From the NCBI GenBank assembly GCA_047967505.1, contig CM106538.1: a DNA stretch of 64,000 nt; one strand, given 5' to 3'. The first letter of the stretch is position 1. Every line of letters begins with the position of its first letter. The notes beneath the pieces are model-generated. The model was not told the DNA's origin. It saw nothing but the letters and a program-made list of their open reading frames with translations, and did no database searches. Below, one piece after another: positions 13,176-24,268 of the stretch. The position numbers and the translations under genes are program-made. Source of the stretch: Dipteris shenzhenensis. Its lineage: Eukaryota > Polypodiophyta > Polypodiopsida > Gleicheniales.

Positions 13176-16100
13176 CCCCTTTAATGGGAATGTCCTTCCT
13201 CTGCATCAAACCAAGAGCTAGTCGGTGTTTCTCGAATAGCTCTTTACCGAGTGGTTTGGTAAAGATGTCTGCAACATTTTCTTTGCTATCACAATGCTGC
13301 AGTGTGATGTCACCAAGTAACACTCTTTCTCTGATGAAGTGCTCTCTGACATCAATGTGCTTTGTTCTGGAGTGATATACTGGATTTTTGGCCAATGCTT
13401 GAGCCGATTGATTATCACAGTATATTGTTGTTGGCTTTGACTCATCAAAGTAATCTGTTTCTGACAATAGTCTTCTGAGCCATATAGCCTCACATGCACC
13501 TGTAGTGAGTGCCCTATATTCTGCTTCAGTCGAAGACAAAGAAACAGTTGGCTGTTTGTTTGACAACCATGATATAGCACCTTGACCAAGGAAAAATGCA
13601 TATCCCTGTGTCGATCTCCTGGTCTCATGATCTCCAGCATAGTCACTGTCACAGTATCCATGCAACCGTGGATGACTTCCTCTGTATTCTATCCCAAATT
13701 GTCTTGTACCTCTGATGTATCTCAAGACTCTTTTGGCTGCATTCCAGTGAGACTGTTTTGGATTTGCCATAAATTGTGCTAGTGAGCTTACTGCATAACA
13801 AATATCTGGCCGTGTGATTGTCAAATATATAAGAGATCCAATGAGTTGCCTGTAGTATCTGTCATTGACTGTAGGCTTTTCTGAATCTTTAGTAAGTTTC
13901 AAACTCTGTTCCATGGGAGTGGCTGCAATCTTGCAATCTGCCATATGAAACTTCTTCAGGAGACTGTCAACATATTTGAGCTGACTCATGAATGTGCTAT
14001 TTGAATCTCTCCAGAACTCAATTCCAAGACAATAGTGCATAAGTCCAAGATCTTTCATGTCGAACTCTGCAGATAAGTCTTGTTTTAGTTTTCTGATGAA
14101 GCTATCCTTGCTTCCTGTCAGAATCAGATCATCTATGTACAAAAGTGCAATAGTAATATCCTCCCCTTGAACTTTGTAGTAGAGAGTATGATCTGCATTA
14201 GACTTCATGTATCCCAGATCAGCAAAATACTTGTCAATTCTGCTGTACCAACTTCTGGGTGCTTGCTTTAAGCCGTAGAGACTTTTCTTGAGATGGCAAA
14301 CCTTGTTCTCTTTTCCTGGTTCAACATAACCGGCTGGTTGTTGCATGTAGACTTCCTCGTCTAGATAACCATTGAGAAATGCATTCTTGACATCGAGCTG
14401 ATACACATTCCATTTATTGAGTGTCGCTAGTGATATCAAGAACCGTATGGAATCCATCTTTGCTACTGGAGCATAAGTCTCATCATAATCTTGGCCATAT
14501 TGTTGTGCAAATCCTTTTGCAACTAATCTGGCTTTGTATCTTTGAATACTGCCATCTGGATTGTACTTCACTTTGTATACCCATTTGTTGGCTATGGCCT
14601 TCTTTCCTGGTGGAAGGTCACATAATACCCAAGTGTTATTTTTATACAAAGCATCCATTTCTTCATTCATTGCAGTTTGCCATTCTGGCTTATCTACTGC
14701 GTCTTCGAAGTACACTGGCTCTTCTGTAGCCATGATGGTAGTCATAAGAGCATAGTTGGTGGTTTCCACCTGAATTGCTTTGCCTTTCTGAGCATATGTC
14801 AATCTGGCTGGTGGTCTGCTTTCCCTAGTAGACCGTCTGAGCTGCTGTGACGCTGATTGGGGTGTTGCTGGCAATTCTTGCTCTTCTTCATCAACCTGTT
14901 CTGTAGATGACTGTGAAGTCGATGCTTCTATCTCCTGTGTAGGTGAGGTTTTCCATTCTGATTCCTCATCGAAGATTACATCTCTGGAGATAATGACTTT
15001 GCGGTTGATGGGATCATACAATTTGTATGCTTTACTTTCTTCACTGTAGCCAACCATGATGCATTTGCGTGACTTCGCATCCAATTTCCTGCGATGATCA
15101 TCATGTATGTGGGCATATGCTATGCAACCAAATATGCGGAGATGCCCAATGCGTGGCTTGTGTCCAGTGAATGCTTCATAAGGAGTCATACCTTGTATCG
15201 GTTCAGTAGGGAGCCGATTAAGCAAGTAGTTAGCTGTAGCTATTGCTTCTGCCCAATACTGATTTGGAAGATGCTTTTCACTAAGCATTGCTCTAGCACT
15301 GTCTGCTAAAGTCCCATTCTTCCTTTCAGCTATTGCATTTTGCTGAGGAGTATCTGCACATGTGAATTGTCTTCGAATGCCGTGAGTTTTGCAAAAGTTC
15401 ATGAAGGCTGAAGACATGTATTCACCTCCTCTGTCTGATCTCATGACCTTGATCTTTCTGCCTGTTTGGTTCTCTACCATGGCTTTAAATTCTTGAAATC
15501 TGGCAAACACTTCAGATTTCTCTTTCAGAAAGTAGACCCAACAATATCTGCTGTAGTCGTCGATGAAGGTCAAGTAATAAAGTGAACCATTGATGCTGCG
15601 GGTCTGGGCATAACCCCATACATCTGTATGAATTAAATCAAGAATACCTCGTGCACGAGAGGTACTTCTGACAAAGTTGGTTCGCTTTTGTTTGCCGAAG
15701 CAGCATGCTTCACAAACTTTTCCAAGAAACTGTAGCTTCGGAATCCCAATTGCCATATTTTGATTCCTTAGATCTAACAAGTACTTGAAGTTGACATGAC
15801 CATATCTCTTGTGCCATTTTGCAGATAGTGGCATCTGTTGCATTTGAGCTGACATGGCATGTTTATCTGGTACTGTAGCTAGCATCCTGTATAAGCGTCC
15901 TTCCTTGACACCTTTTGCTACTAGCTGACCTCTTTTGGATTTGTCTCTGATAGTGCATTCATCACCGTCGAAGATGACTTTGTAGTTGTGTTCCGTCATT
16001 TGACCTACTGACAAAAGGTTCTTGCTGAGCTTCGGAACATAGAGCACATCTTTGACTAATCCTTTTGTACCAGTGAAATTGTTCATAGGGATAACTCCTG

Positions 16101-17427
16101 TCCCTTGAACCGGATTCGGTGTATTGTCTGCTGTATAGATGACATTCTTTTGACCTTCTAATGGCTTCATTTCTGTGAACCATTCCTGATGATTTGTCAT
16201 ATGAGATGATGCACCGCTGTCGATGTACCAAGGATCCTGTTCCACTTGGTCGACTTGATAGCTGAAATCCTCTTTGGGATTGAAATCAGTGTCTTGGTGC
16301 ATTGTATCAGTCTGATGCAATTCCTCACTTGCAAGAAACATATTGCCATGTTCATTTGCAAAATGACTGTGACTAGAATGTCCACCACGATGATTTCCTC
16401 TTCCTCGGGAATTCCCTCGATTACTGCTAGATTGACCGCCTTGGTCATACTGCTTCTTGCGGCAATCTCTTTCATAGTGTCCAAACTTGTGACAATAGTT
16501 GCATTGAATGTTTGACACATTGGTGGATGCATTCCCTCGTCCTTGGAATCTTCCTCTGTTGGAATGATTTCCTCTTTGCTGATTTTGATGTTGCTGAGGA
16601 TGCTGCTGATGCTGATGCTGATTCTGACTTTGATTTTGACCACTTTTCTGATATGATCTACCTCTGTTTCTGCCTTTGCCTCTGCTTCTGTCTGAAGCGG
16701 TGAATGCCTGATCATTAGAATGACCTTTACGTGCTTGAATGGCTTGAGTCCTGAGTTCTTCACCAAGTAGAACTGACTGAAGTTCTTCCAGTGTTGGAAT
16801 TTGCCGTTGGATGGCAATACTCTGGACTAGATTCTCATATCCTTCTCCTAGTCCATTCAGGATTACTTGAACCATTTCTGCGGGATTCATAGTCTCTCCT
16901 GCTGCTGCAAGTTGATTGTTGTAGTCTTTGATGCGGAGTACATAAGCATGACCGGTTTCACTGCTGTTGCGGAAACTCTGGTTGATCTGGTTTCTCAAGG
17001 TGAGAATCCTGGATGTGTTCTTGGACTCGTAGAGAGCTGCGAACATATCCCATGCTTCTTTTGATGTCTTGACTGTGTTGAGCTGTGCTAGCATGACATC
17101 TTGCACATTCTGCTTGATCAGGTGATAGGCATACTTGTCTTTCTTATCCCATTCTGCTTGAGCTCGGGCAATGGCAGGATCTGCTACTGGTGCGGAAACT
17201 GTTTGTGTAGATGTAGATCCCGATGTAGATCCCGTTGCTGGTGCTGTGACAACAGATGGAGTAGAGCTACTGGTGGCTGGATCGACCAATGGTCTAGGTA
17301 TGGATCCATCAACATACTCCCATTTGTCCTGAAGCACAAGAATGGTCTCCATTCGGTATTTCCATGTACCGTAATTGGAGTTGTCTAACTTAGCAGATGC
17401 CTCCAAATTGAGGTTGCTAGTCGACAT
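13147..17427 (-). CDS. Copia Gag-Pol polyprotein, uninterrupted 1426 codons
   Basis: Encodes all proteins needed for a copia replication cycle in one frame. The start is the ATG at 17427 (MSTSNLNLEAS); the frame is open slightly further upstream but without an ATG. Order by residue: Gag/UBN2 domain; CCHC knuckle CNYCHKFGHYERDC near 307; aspartic protease YIDSGASSH near 400; GAG-pre-integrase with the HHCC finger; integrase core with HTDVWG, MRSDRGGEY near 662 and a downstream ERKNGT Glu; reverse transcriptase with LDVKNAFLNG and the YIDD catalytic box near 1097; RNase H with CDSDYAGD near 1264 and EAEYRAL. No catalytic residue is visibly missing. The last residues (from about IPIKGVL) read through the polypurine tract into the deleted 3' LTR, so the C-terminus is probably longer or different from the family norm. 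Likely still translatable. Confidence 0.95.
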   Translation of the reverse strand: MSTSNLNLEASAKLDNSNYGTWKYRMETILVLQDKWEYVDGSIPRPLVDPATSSSTPSVVTAPATGSTSGSTSTQTVSAPVADPAIARAQAEWDKKDKYAYHLIKQNVQDVMLAQLNTVKTSKEAWDMFAALYESKNTSRILTLRNQINQSFRNSSETGHAYVLRIKDYNNQLAAAGETMNPAEMVQVILNGLGEGYENLVQSIAIQRQIPTLEELQSVLLGEELRTQAIQARKGHSNDQAFTASDRSRGKGRNRGRSYQKSGQNQSQNQHQHQQHPQQHQNQQRGNHSNRGRFQGRGNASTNVSNIQCNYCHKFGHYERDCRKKQYDQGGQSSSNRGNSRGRGNHRGGHSSHSHFANEHGNMFLASEELHQTDTMHQDTDFNPKEDFSYQVDQVEQDPWYIDSGASSHMTNHQEWFTEMKPLEGQKNVIYTADNTPNPVQGTGVIPMNNFTGTKGLVKDVLYVPKLSKNLLSVGQMTEHNYKVIFDGDECTIRDKSKRGQLVAKGVKEGRLYRMLATVPDKHAMSAQMQQMPLSAKWHKRYGHVNFKYLLDLRNQNMAIGIPKLQFLGKVCEACCFGKQKRTNFVRSTSRARGILDLIHTDVWGYAQTRSINGSLYYLTFIDDYSRYCWVYFLKEKSEVFARFQEFKAMVENQTGRKIKVMRSDRGGEYMSSAFMNFCKTHGIRRQFTCADTPQQNAIAERKNGTLADSARAMLSEKHLPNQYWAEAIATANYLLNRLPTEPIQGMTPYEAFTGHKPRIGHLRIFGCIAYAHIHDDHRRKLDAKSRKCIMVGYSEESKAYKLYDPINRKVIISRDVIFDEESEWKTSPTQEIEASTSQSSTEQVDEEEQELPATPQSASQQLRRSTRESRPPARLTYAQKGKAIQVETTNYALMTTIMATEEPVYFEDAVDKPEWQTAMNEEMDALYKNNTWVLCDLPPGKKAIANKWVYKVKYNPDGSIQRYKARLVAKGFAQQYGQDYDETYAPVAKMDSIRFLISLATLNKWNVYQLDVKNAFLNGYLDEEVYMQQPAGYVEPGKENKVCHLKKSLYGLKQAPRSWYSRIDKYFADLGYMKSNADHTLYYKVQGEDITIALLYIDDLILTGSKDSFIRKLKQDLSAEFDMKDLGLMHYCLGIEFWRDSNSTFMSQLKYVDSLLKKFHMADCKIAATPMEQSLKLTKDSEKPTVNDRYYRQLIGSLIYLTITRPDICYAVSSLAQFMANPKQSHWNAAKRVLRYIRGTRQFGIEYRGSHPRLHGYCDSDYAGDHETRRSTQGYAFFLGQGAISWLSNKQPTVSLSSTEAEYRALTTGACEAIWLRRLLSETDYFDESKPTTIYCDNQSAQALAKNPVYHSRTKHIDVREHFIRERVLLGDITLQHCDSKENVADIFTKPLGKELFEKHRLALGLMQRKDIPIKGVLYIFYFFN

Positions 17428-19784
17428 GGTGCAAACAATGTACTCAAAAAGTGTCCTGGAAAACTCTGTATGAATCAACTGCAAATACACTGAAGATGCC
17501 AAGTGAAATCTCTGTACCGTCGGTGAAGATAGAACTGCAGTAAATAAGATCTGACCTGTGTTACAAGGCTTGTGGCAATGATGCCGGGAATAGCCAAGAG
17601 GCTTTACAAGGCTAAAAAATGATGTGCACGATGCCGTGAGATAGCCAAATAGGCTTTACAATGGTGGCATGTGTGTGAAATCAAGTGCTATCTGCCCACT
17701 GAATCAATCTGCAATGCCTCTGAACTCTGAAGTCTGCTCACTGAACTGATGAACGTAAGGTTTCAGGTAATGTAATGATGTGAAATCGGATGTGAGCGTA
17801 TGGACTGACTCCGAGTAGGTACTAGTCGGGAATTTCGGGCATGGCTTAGATTGGCAACTTGGGGAATTCAAAGCGTCCCCTCTATGGCGATCTAGTCTAC
17901 TCTGATCTAGATCTAAACCAACGGTCGATCGATGAAAGAACAGCAAATAATTCCTTTTCCTTTGTTCTTTTTAAGTGCTGGGTCAGATGCGTCGATGTAG
18001 AGGCAAATGTGCGTGAAGGAAGTGGTTTTGTCGGCGAAGCTCAAATGTGAGTGTAACTTGCGCTGAAATGTGCGCGTGATGTAACGAGCGCGTAGAGCAC
18101 GAAAAATCGAGCGACTTTCCTTTTTGGAGCACCCTCAAATTCTTCCTGGATCAAGAGATATGACTTGATCTAGGTGGAGGGGCAAAAGGAGTGCAAATGG
18201 TGCTCAATGATGATGTGTCACTGTGAGTCACATGCAGTGATGATGTGGCACTGTGCTTAGCAAGAGGTGTGCCAGTGAAGCTCTGTGCTGAGGTGGCAGT
18301 GCTGAGGTGTCACTGATGACGTGGCACTGATGACGTGGCCAGATGACGTGTCACTGATGACGTGGCAGGTGACGTGGCCTGATGACGTGTCACTGATGAC
18401 GTGGCCAGATGACGTGGCACAAGTGACGTGGCAAATGACGTGGCCTGATGACGTGTCACTGATGACGTGGCAGGTGACGTGGCCTGATGACGTGGCCAGA
18501 TGACATGGCACAAGTGACGTGGCAAATGACGTGGCCTGATGACGTGTCACTGATGACGTGGCAGGTGACATGGCCTGATGACGTGTCACTGATGATGTGG
18601 CAAGTGACGTGGCAGTCGGTGATGATGTGGCAGTCGGTGCTGACGTGGCAGTCGGTGCTGACGTGGCAGATAGGATTGGCTGATGACGTGGCAGATGGAT
18701 AAGGGCCACGTGTCACAAGGAGGACGATCGGAATCTTTGGAGATGCCGACGGAATCTCGGGATTCCGTCGTCTTCTACGATCGTTTGTTGAGAAAACTGG
18801 TCGTTGGAGAAGCCGCCGCTGGGATGCCTTCTCCCAACCTGTGACCTCCTCTTACGAAAGGCTTTCTGTGGATTTTCCAAATGGGAGTTTGGATCTTCCC
18901 AGGATTGTCAAACTCGGCTCCTCCGCGGCCGAATCGCCTCTGCATCGACTAGAGTCTTCCGTATCTGTCCGCTCTCATGAGGAATCTTCAGCTACAGCTG
19001 GTAGTTCCAGGTTCATGGGCTCTCCAGCGGTTCTCTCTTCCAAGCTCAAGGGAACCTACACACGCACTCTCTGCACTTCATCGCGGCATCCAGCAGGCCG
19101 CTTGAGGGTCTCATATCCGTGTTTTTTTTTTTTTTTTACGCCAGACACTGGAGCTGCTGTCACGTACATCAAGAACTGGTTGCGCTGTTGGAGTCGCCAG
19201 GGAAGGTGTTGCGCTGTTGGAGTCGCCAGTTGGAGTCGCCACTGCTGCTGCTCATTCGTCGGTCGGTTGGTGCTCTATTGAGAGCTGGAACCGCTAAAGT
19301 GCCGGCCATCTGAGGCATTGAAGAGGCTACCAGACTGTGTGTGAAGCCAGTGAGCCTTGGGCTGCCTTGATGTTGAGGAAGGAGCTCGGTTGATGCTGCT
19401 TCTTCTAGTCCACTTGCTCGCGTTGGAGCTGAGGTGCTTGTTGAAGAAGCATCCGCTTGTGGATAGCAAATCAACTCTCTTTCCTCTCAAAACCAGTAGA
19501 GCTTCGGCTCTTTCTCTCAAAACAATAGGATGTCTATTTTCTCCTTATCTATCTCTCATAAGGATACACTCGAAGAACTCTCTCACATTATTCTCTTGGA
19601 GAGATCACTCACAATCTCTCTTTCTTTCAATCAAGGAATTCTCTCAAGAACAATGACGGAAATTTCTTTCAATGGACGGAAATTCTCTCAACGGAAGAGA
19701 ATGGAACACTCAATCTCTCTCAATCTCTCAATCTCTCAATCACTCTCACAAGAAGGATGGCGCCTCAACGGAAGGCAGAACCAT
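17428..19784 (-). other. Long leader region of the copia element
   Basis: About 2.3 kb separate the primer-binding site from the gag ATG, long for a copia element. It contains the ACGT-motif array (18310-18720), a T-run at 19122-19138 and pyrimidine-rich or CTCTC-rich sequence near 19480-19760. No convincing protein is encoded; frames here are short and lack domains. Part of this leader recurs in opposite orientation at about 34,200-35,160, which shows it is a family feature and not a later insertion. Confidence 0.75.
18310..18720. repeat. Tandem array of TGACGTGGC / TGACGTGTC motifs
   Basis: More than 20 copies of TGACGTGGC or TGACGTGTC occur at 12-20-bp spacing, with a higher-order repeat of roughly 100 bp. 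The motif has the ACGT core used by plant bZIP factors and matches the published consensus of the UPR element I (TGACGTGR) and ABRE-like C/G-box hybrids. The array lies in the leader, downstream of the expected transcription start. Whether it binds anything is inference. Confidence 0.85.
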
Positions 19785-19796
19785 GCTCTGATACCA
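19785..19796 (-). other. Primer-binding site (initiator Met tRNA)
   Basis: On the minus strand, directly after the 5' LTR, the sequence reads TGGTATCAGAGC, the classic plant copia PBS complementary to the 3' end of initiator methionine tRNA. It fixes the LTR boundary and the element's orientation. Confidence 0.95.
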
Positions 19797-20053
19797 TGAC
19801 AAAATATGAAGAGGGGAGAGGAGAAGAGTGGAGATGAGGAGAGAGGGCACAGCTAGAGAGCACACCACAAATGACTAACTGTACACTAGAATTAGTTGAA
19901 AAAATAGAATATATACAAACCCTTTTAGGGTTAGGGTTAGGGAAGCTAACCCTTTCCTTTATAGCACTCTATAAGGTTAGTGCTATGCACATATGATCAC
20001 GTGATGGTGCTATGCACACATGATCACATGATGTTGAGCATGAACTCTCAACA
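19797..20053 (-). repeat. 5' LTR of the copia element (257 bp)
   Basis: Starts TGTTGAGAG and ends TTTTGTCA on the minus strand, next to the PBS on one side and the GAATG duplication on the other. It contains a short telomere-like stretch (TTTTAGGGTTAGGGTTAGGG at 19922-19941) and a 27-bp direct repeat in U3 (19981-20007 and 20008-20034), each with a GATCACRTGAT palindrome. These may be promoter or enhancer sites (inference). Confidence 0.88.
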
Positions 20054-22128
20054 GAATGAAGGTGTTTTCAAACACCCAAAGTGTAGTGGACACTAAAAGC
20101 AAGCAATGGTTGCCTCTATAAGTCATTCCAAACTCTCAGTTGCGTCATCGTTGAAAGGAACAAGGGAATCATCAAAAAATGTCTTTTTTGCTCCAAAAGC
20201 ACTAAGAGAACTTTCCAAAGGCCTCTGCAAGGTCTTTGCACACCAGGATGCAAGTAAAGTCACCCAATAGAGCTTCTCTTTCCTCTCACAGAGCTGCAAC
20301 AGTAGACTTCAGGCTTTAGACTCATACTCGGGCTCAGCTAGAACACTCGCGCTCAGCTAGAACACTCGCGCTCTAATACTAGTTGAGAGATCTCAACAAC
20401 AGAAGTGAGATGGAAGAAGGTGAGAGAAAGGGCGAGATAGAAGAGAGAGTCATACAAGTTTTGGTGGGTGCAAGACACCATAATCTTCTATGTCATCCAT
20501 ATATATGTGTGTTTGAGTATTGTACATAAGCGGGAGTAAGGTACAGTGGCCTTTAACCCCCATAGCATTACCTTGCATGCAATAAGCTCTCCAATGAAAT
20601 GACCACTTGCAATGTTCGAATGGGCTTTGTCTATTACCTCCACAAATTCATCCTCATGGATGCAATGATGCATTATGCCATTTGTCCCCATTCGATAGAG
20701 TTGGTTGGCTATCAATTGGCATGGAGCCGCATCCTTAATGAGTTTTCAGGCCCTATCCTTATTGAGGACCTTGTCTAAAGGGAACCCATTGGCTAAAAAT
20801 TATCCAATTTCCTGAGCCCATTTTGGAATTAGATCCACAAGGAATAGGAGGGCATCCAAAAGATAATCTTCCACTCCAGTCATTAGTTCCCCATTGGGAA
20901 TATGGGACATGTGGTTAGCCAAAGTGGGTACGTCCCTTTTATACAACTACTGCTATGAAATCAAACTCTAGAAGAATAATCATAGACCGCGTGATGCATC
21001 CCATCATGCATGGTTTATTGACCAGAAGAGAAGGGCTTGGTGATCTACAAAGAAGACAAAATTGTTTGCAAACAAGTTATGCCTAAATTTTTTTACAACA
21101 TATACCATGTCAAGGCCTTCCTACTCAGTCATGGTATAGTTCATTTCTGCATCATCAAGTTGGTGGCTTGCAAATATATCGAGTGATATAGACTATACTC
21201 ACCTGGTTGTGCCAAGACGTACCCTATTGCAAACTTAGAGGCATTGATGTGGACATGAAATATCAAGTCCCATGCATTAACCTTCACTGGTCCATCATAA
21301 CCATGTTGATCTCCTTGCTTTGCCATTCATTTGGATTGCTCAAGAAGTATTCTATAGTCTTGGACTGTATAAGGTTTAAAGTGCTTGGGGACTTGGCGTA
21401 AGTTAGCCTTCTCTTCTCTATTGTTCTCTAAAGCTTTTGAGGTAGGTTGCTTCTCTTTAGGAGAAGTCTTGATGTCCTTGGCTTTTGAGGCCTTTCTTTT
21501 CTATGGTGGTTTAGCATTTGAAGATGCCTTAGCCATCCGTAGAGGGGTTTCCTCTACTTTAAGGGATCCTAGGGGGGCCTTGATTCTATCCAACAATTAG
21601 ACAAGAACTCATGGTATTCGGTAATGGCACCCATATATCTCAACTAGTGGAGATCCATCTTCACGTTTTGTACCCCTTGGCCCTCCTTTGGTGCCTTCAA
21701 GATATTGATAATGTGTAAGGGGATTATGGTTCCTGGCATCTCAGAATCATAAGCCATCATTTTCATTCATGTCTTCTCGATCGCATCTATGGTTGTGACA
21801 ACATGCATTCAGTTCTGTGAGAACTCATGTTCTAGTAGAAACGGAGTGTACCAGTGTTTATCCCAGTCCTTTCCCATGTCCTTCTCATTACATGCTTGGA
21901 ACACATTTAGGGAGGTAGTCCTTTGTGTAGTATCAGACTCACCTGTGAGTAAATTAATGATCATTGGGTGGGCTTTCCATGTCTAGAGGTTGACCCTCAT
22001 GATTTGTGGTTCCTTGCACAAATAGATTCTATTAGAGGACTAGTAATGGACCTACTACATGCATGAAGGGTCTCCCTAGAATAACATCATAGCCATCTGG
22101 CTATCCATGCAAATCCATTACAATAAAT

Positions 22129-22418
22129 TGAAGGACAAATTGATGTAATGGAGTGTACCAAAGGGTACAAGGTTTGTGTGAGTTTGTCTATCACCACATG
22201 GTGGTTAGCATGACCAGGTTAGGTGGTAGAAGGTTCTATTAGGTGTAATTGAGAGATTCATGTGCTTGATTGAGAGATCAGTGGAGTGATTTATGGATCT
22301 AGAGATGCCCTCCTTTGGGGCACATGTGTTGTATCAGTTGCCCTTATAAGGGCCTCTCCTCTCTTGAATAAACCACTCTCTTTGCTTCATTTGTTGATCC
22401 CTTGCTGTTGTTCCATCA
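22129..22418 (+). repeat. 5' LTR of the gag-only element
   Basis: Matches 24269-24548 over its full length with scattered substitutions and short indels. It is followed two bases later by the primer-binding site TGGTATCATAGC (22421-22432). A possible promoter-like segment (CCCTTATAAGGGC) lies near its 3' half. Confidence 0.85.
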
Positions 22419-23213
22419 TGTGGTATCATAGCTTGGTTCACCCTCCTTGAGTGCCATGTCATCATCTTCCCCAAATGAAGCCTTTCTTCATTCTCTTCCC
22501 ATAAATTTTGCTTAGGCTTGTTCTCCTCCATCTCTAAGCTATTTCCCATGCCCTCTGAGCCCAAGCTTCCTTGTGTTGGGGCAATAAGAGGAATTGACAA
22601 ATGCTTCTGTCATTTGCGAGTGTTGACACGAATACAGTGCACCGATTTGTCATGTAATTCTACTTGCTAGAGCTATATCTCAACAAATGCTCTAAGTTAA
22701 AGCTAGGCAACTATTAGAGGAGTCTTGTGTTTGAATCTGAGCTCATTTGGTCTAGTGGTTGCTGAGCATTTAGCAAAAAACCAGTCGAAATTGGCAACAC
22801 TCCCACAGATCATGCCATGTGAAAATATGCCTCTACTTCATGCTAGACACTCTCCACAATAAGGGCTTGCATTCCACTAGAAAGCCCTTTGTTTGCTACT
22901 CTTGAAGTCTTCAATTGAAGCCTCCAACTTCAAACTATTCAATTTGGGAATAACAGTGATCTTTGCTTCTATTGTGAATAATTGAACATAGTTAAGTGCT
23001 AGAAAGTTTCATTATTATGTCAGTAATCTTTGGGATTTTGGATGCTTGCTCATTTGAAGTGATTTAAAGCATTTTTCAGCTTCACCTTTGGAGCACTGTC
23101 CTGAATTTGATAGTTTTTGGAAAGCTCATGATGCATTTATGATATATTTTGAATTGAATGCTATCTTTGTAAGGGACTAGACACTGCAACATCAGTCGTA
23201 AGACATTCCTTAT

Positions 23214-24001
23214 GGCCTCCAAAACCAAGATAGATAAGTTTGAAGGAGAGGGTTTTCATATTTGGCAGATTTATTCTCATGAAAAAGGGGATCTGGAATG
23301 TGGCTAATGGAAAAGAAAAGAAACCAACCACTAGGGAAGGAGAAGCTTTATGGCTCCTAAGGATGAAAAGGCACTAGCCATAATTGCTCTTGGATTGAGT
23401 GATTCTTTTATCCACCACATTGATGGCTGTGAGACTGCTCATCTTGAGCTTGTCTAGAATACAGGGGAAGTGTTCCAAGTTTAGCTTGCTCATCAAATTC
23501 TTTGAGCTGAAATTGGATAGAGGAGAATCCATCTCTTCACATTTAAACTACATGAAGAGCATATACTGACTCAGTTAGCTAGCATCAAGTTTAATCTTGA
23601 TGATGACATTGTAATTGCTATCTTACTCAAAAGCCTAACTGAGGAATATGGCACTATTGTCACTACTCACCAATATACCAGAGATTAGTTTGGTGGAAAT
23701 TGAGGCATCCCTCTTGGAAGAGGAAAGGAAATTCAAATAGAGGAATGACTACAAAGAACATGGGGCATATTTGGCCAAAAGAAACTTCAAGGGATCCACC
23801 AGCAAGAGCAAGATGAAGTGCAACTTTTGTGGAAAACTTGGACATTTTGAGAAAGAGTGCTATGCAAAGAAGAAATGTTCAGCAAACCTTGTGGAAGAAG
23901 TAGAGACAAAAGAAGAAGAAGAACCAAAGGATGTTAAAGCTCTCACTGCTTTCACCACCCAAGTCAATCTTGACAAGGGTGATGACCGATATGCTTTCTA
24001 A
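23214..24001 (+). pseudogene. Copia-type gag of the gag-only element
   Basis: Begins MASKTKIDKFEGEGFHIW, as in copia Gag proteins, passes through several stop codons and frame changes near 23290-23700, and ends with an open segment (23771-24001) containing a CCHC zinc knuckle (CNFCGKLGHFEKEC) and an acidic tail. The knuckle would bind RNA during packaging in an intact copy. As it stands the gene is broken. Confidence 0.8.
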
Positions 24002-24268
24002 TTTGTTTGTGTGTGTAGTCAATAATGGTTCTCTACCATGGATAGTCCATCCTTAAATGATTGTCAATTCTTTGTTTGAGATTTTATCTTGTTGGACCCA
24101 TGGGTATTTCCATACATAGTCATTGTCCAATCCTCCAGTTGTAAACCAAGAGTCCTAGGAGTGAGTCACATGTTGGGGCCATGTTTGTTACCACATGATG
24201 GTGAGCAAGCCATGGAGCATTCCATGTATTATTGCTGAGGGATGAGGTCATCAATTTGTGGGCGAGAA

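Larger units (their letters stand above)
13047..20058 (-). mobile_element. Ty1/copia LTR retrotransposon, nearly intact, with TSD GAATG
   Basis: The element runs 13052-20053 on the minus strand and is bounded by the 5-bp duplication GAATG (13047-13051 and 20054-20058). Components in order are the 5' LTR (19797-20053), primer-binding site, a 2.3-kb leader, a single gag-pol frame, a purine-rich tract (AAAGGGG) and a shortened 3' LTR (13052-13175). The 121 bp shared by the inner part of both LTRs are identical, which indicates recent insertion. The element split an older sequence whose halves lie at about 12,850-13,046 and 20,059-20,460. Confidence 0.93.

Noticed and set aside
18257-18716. 150- and 86-codon frames across the ACGT-motif array
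   Set aside because: They translate the tandem repeat (ATSSVTRHQ- or MTWPDDV-like peptides), are open on both strands, and are a composition artefact.
19797-19917. 121-bp LTR as the complete LTR of the copia element
   Set aside because: No TSD fits the 121-bp limits; extending the upper LTR to 20053 and the lower to 13175 gives matching CAACA ends and an exact GAATG duplication.
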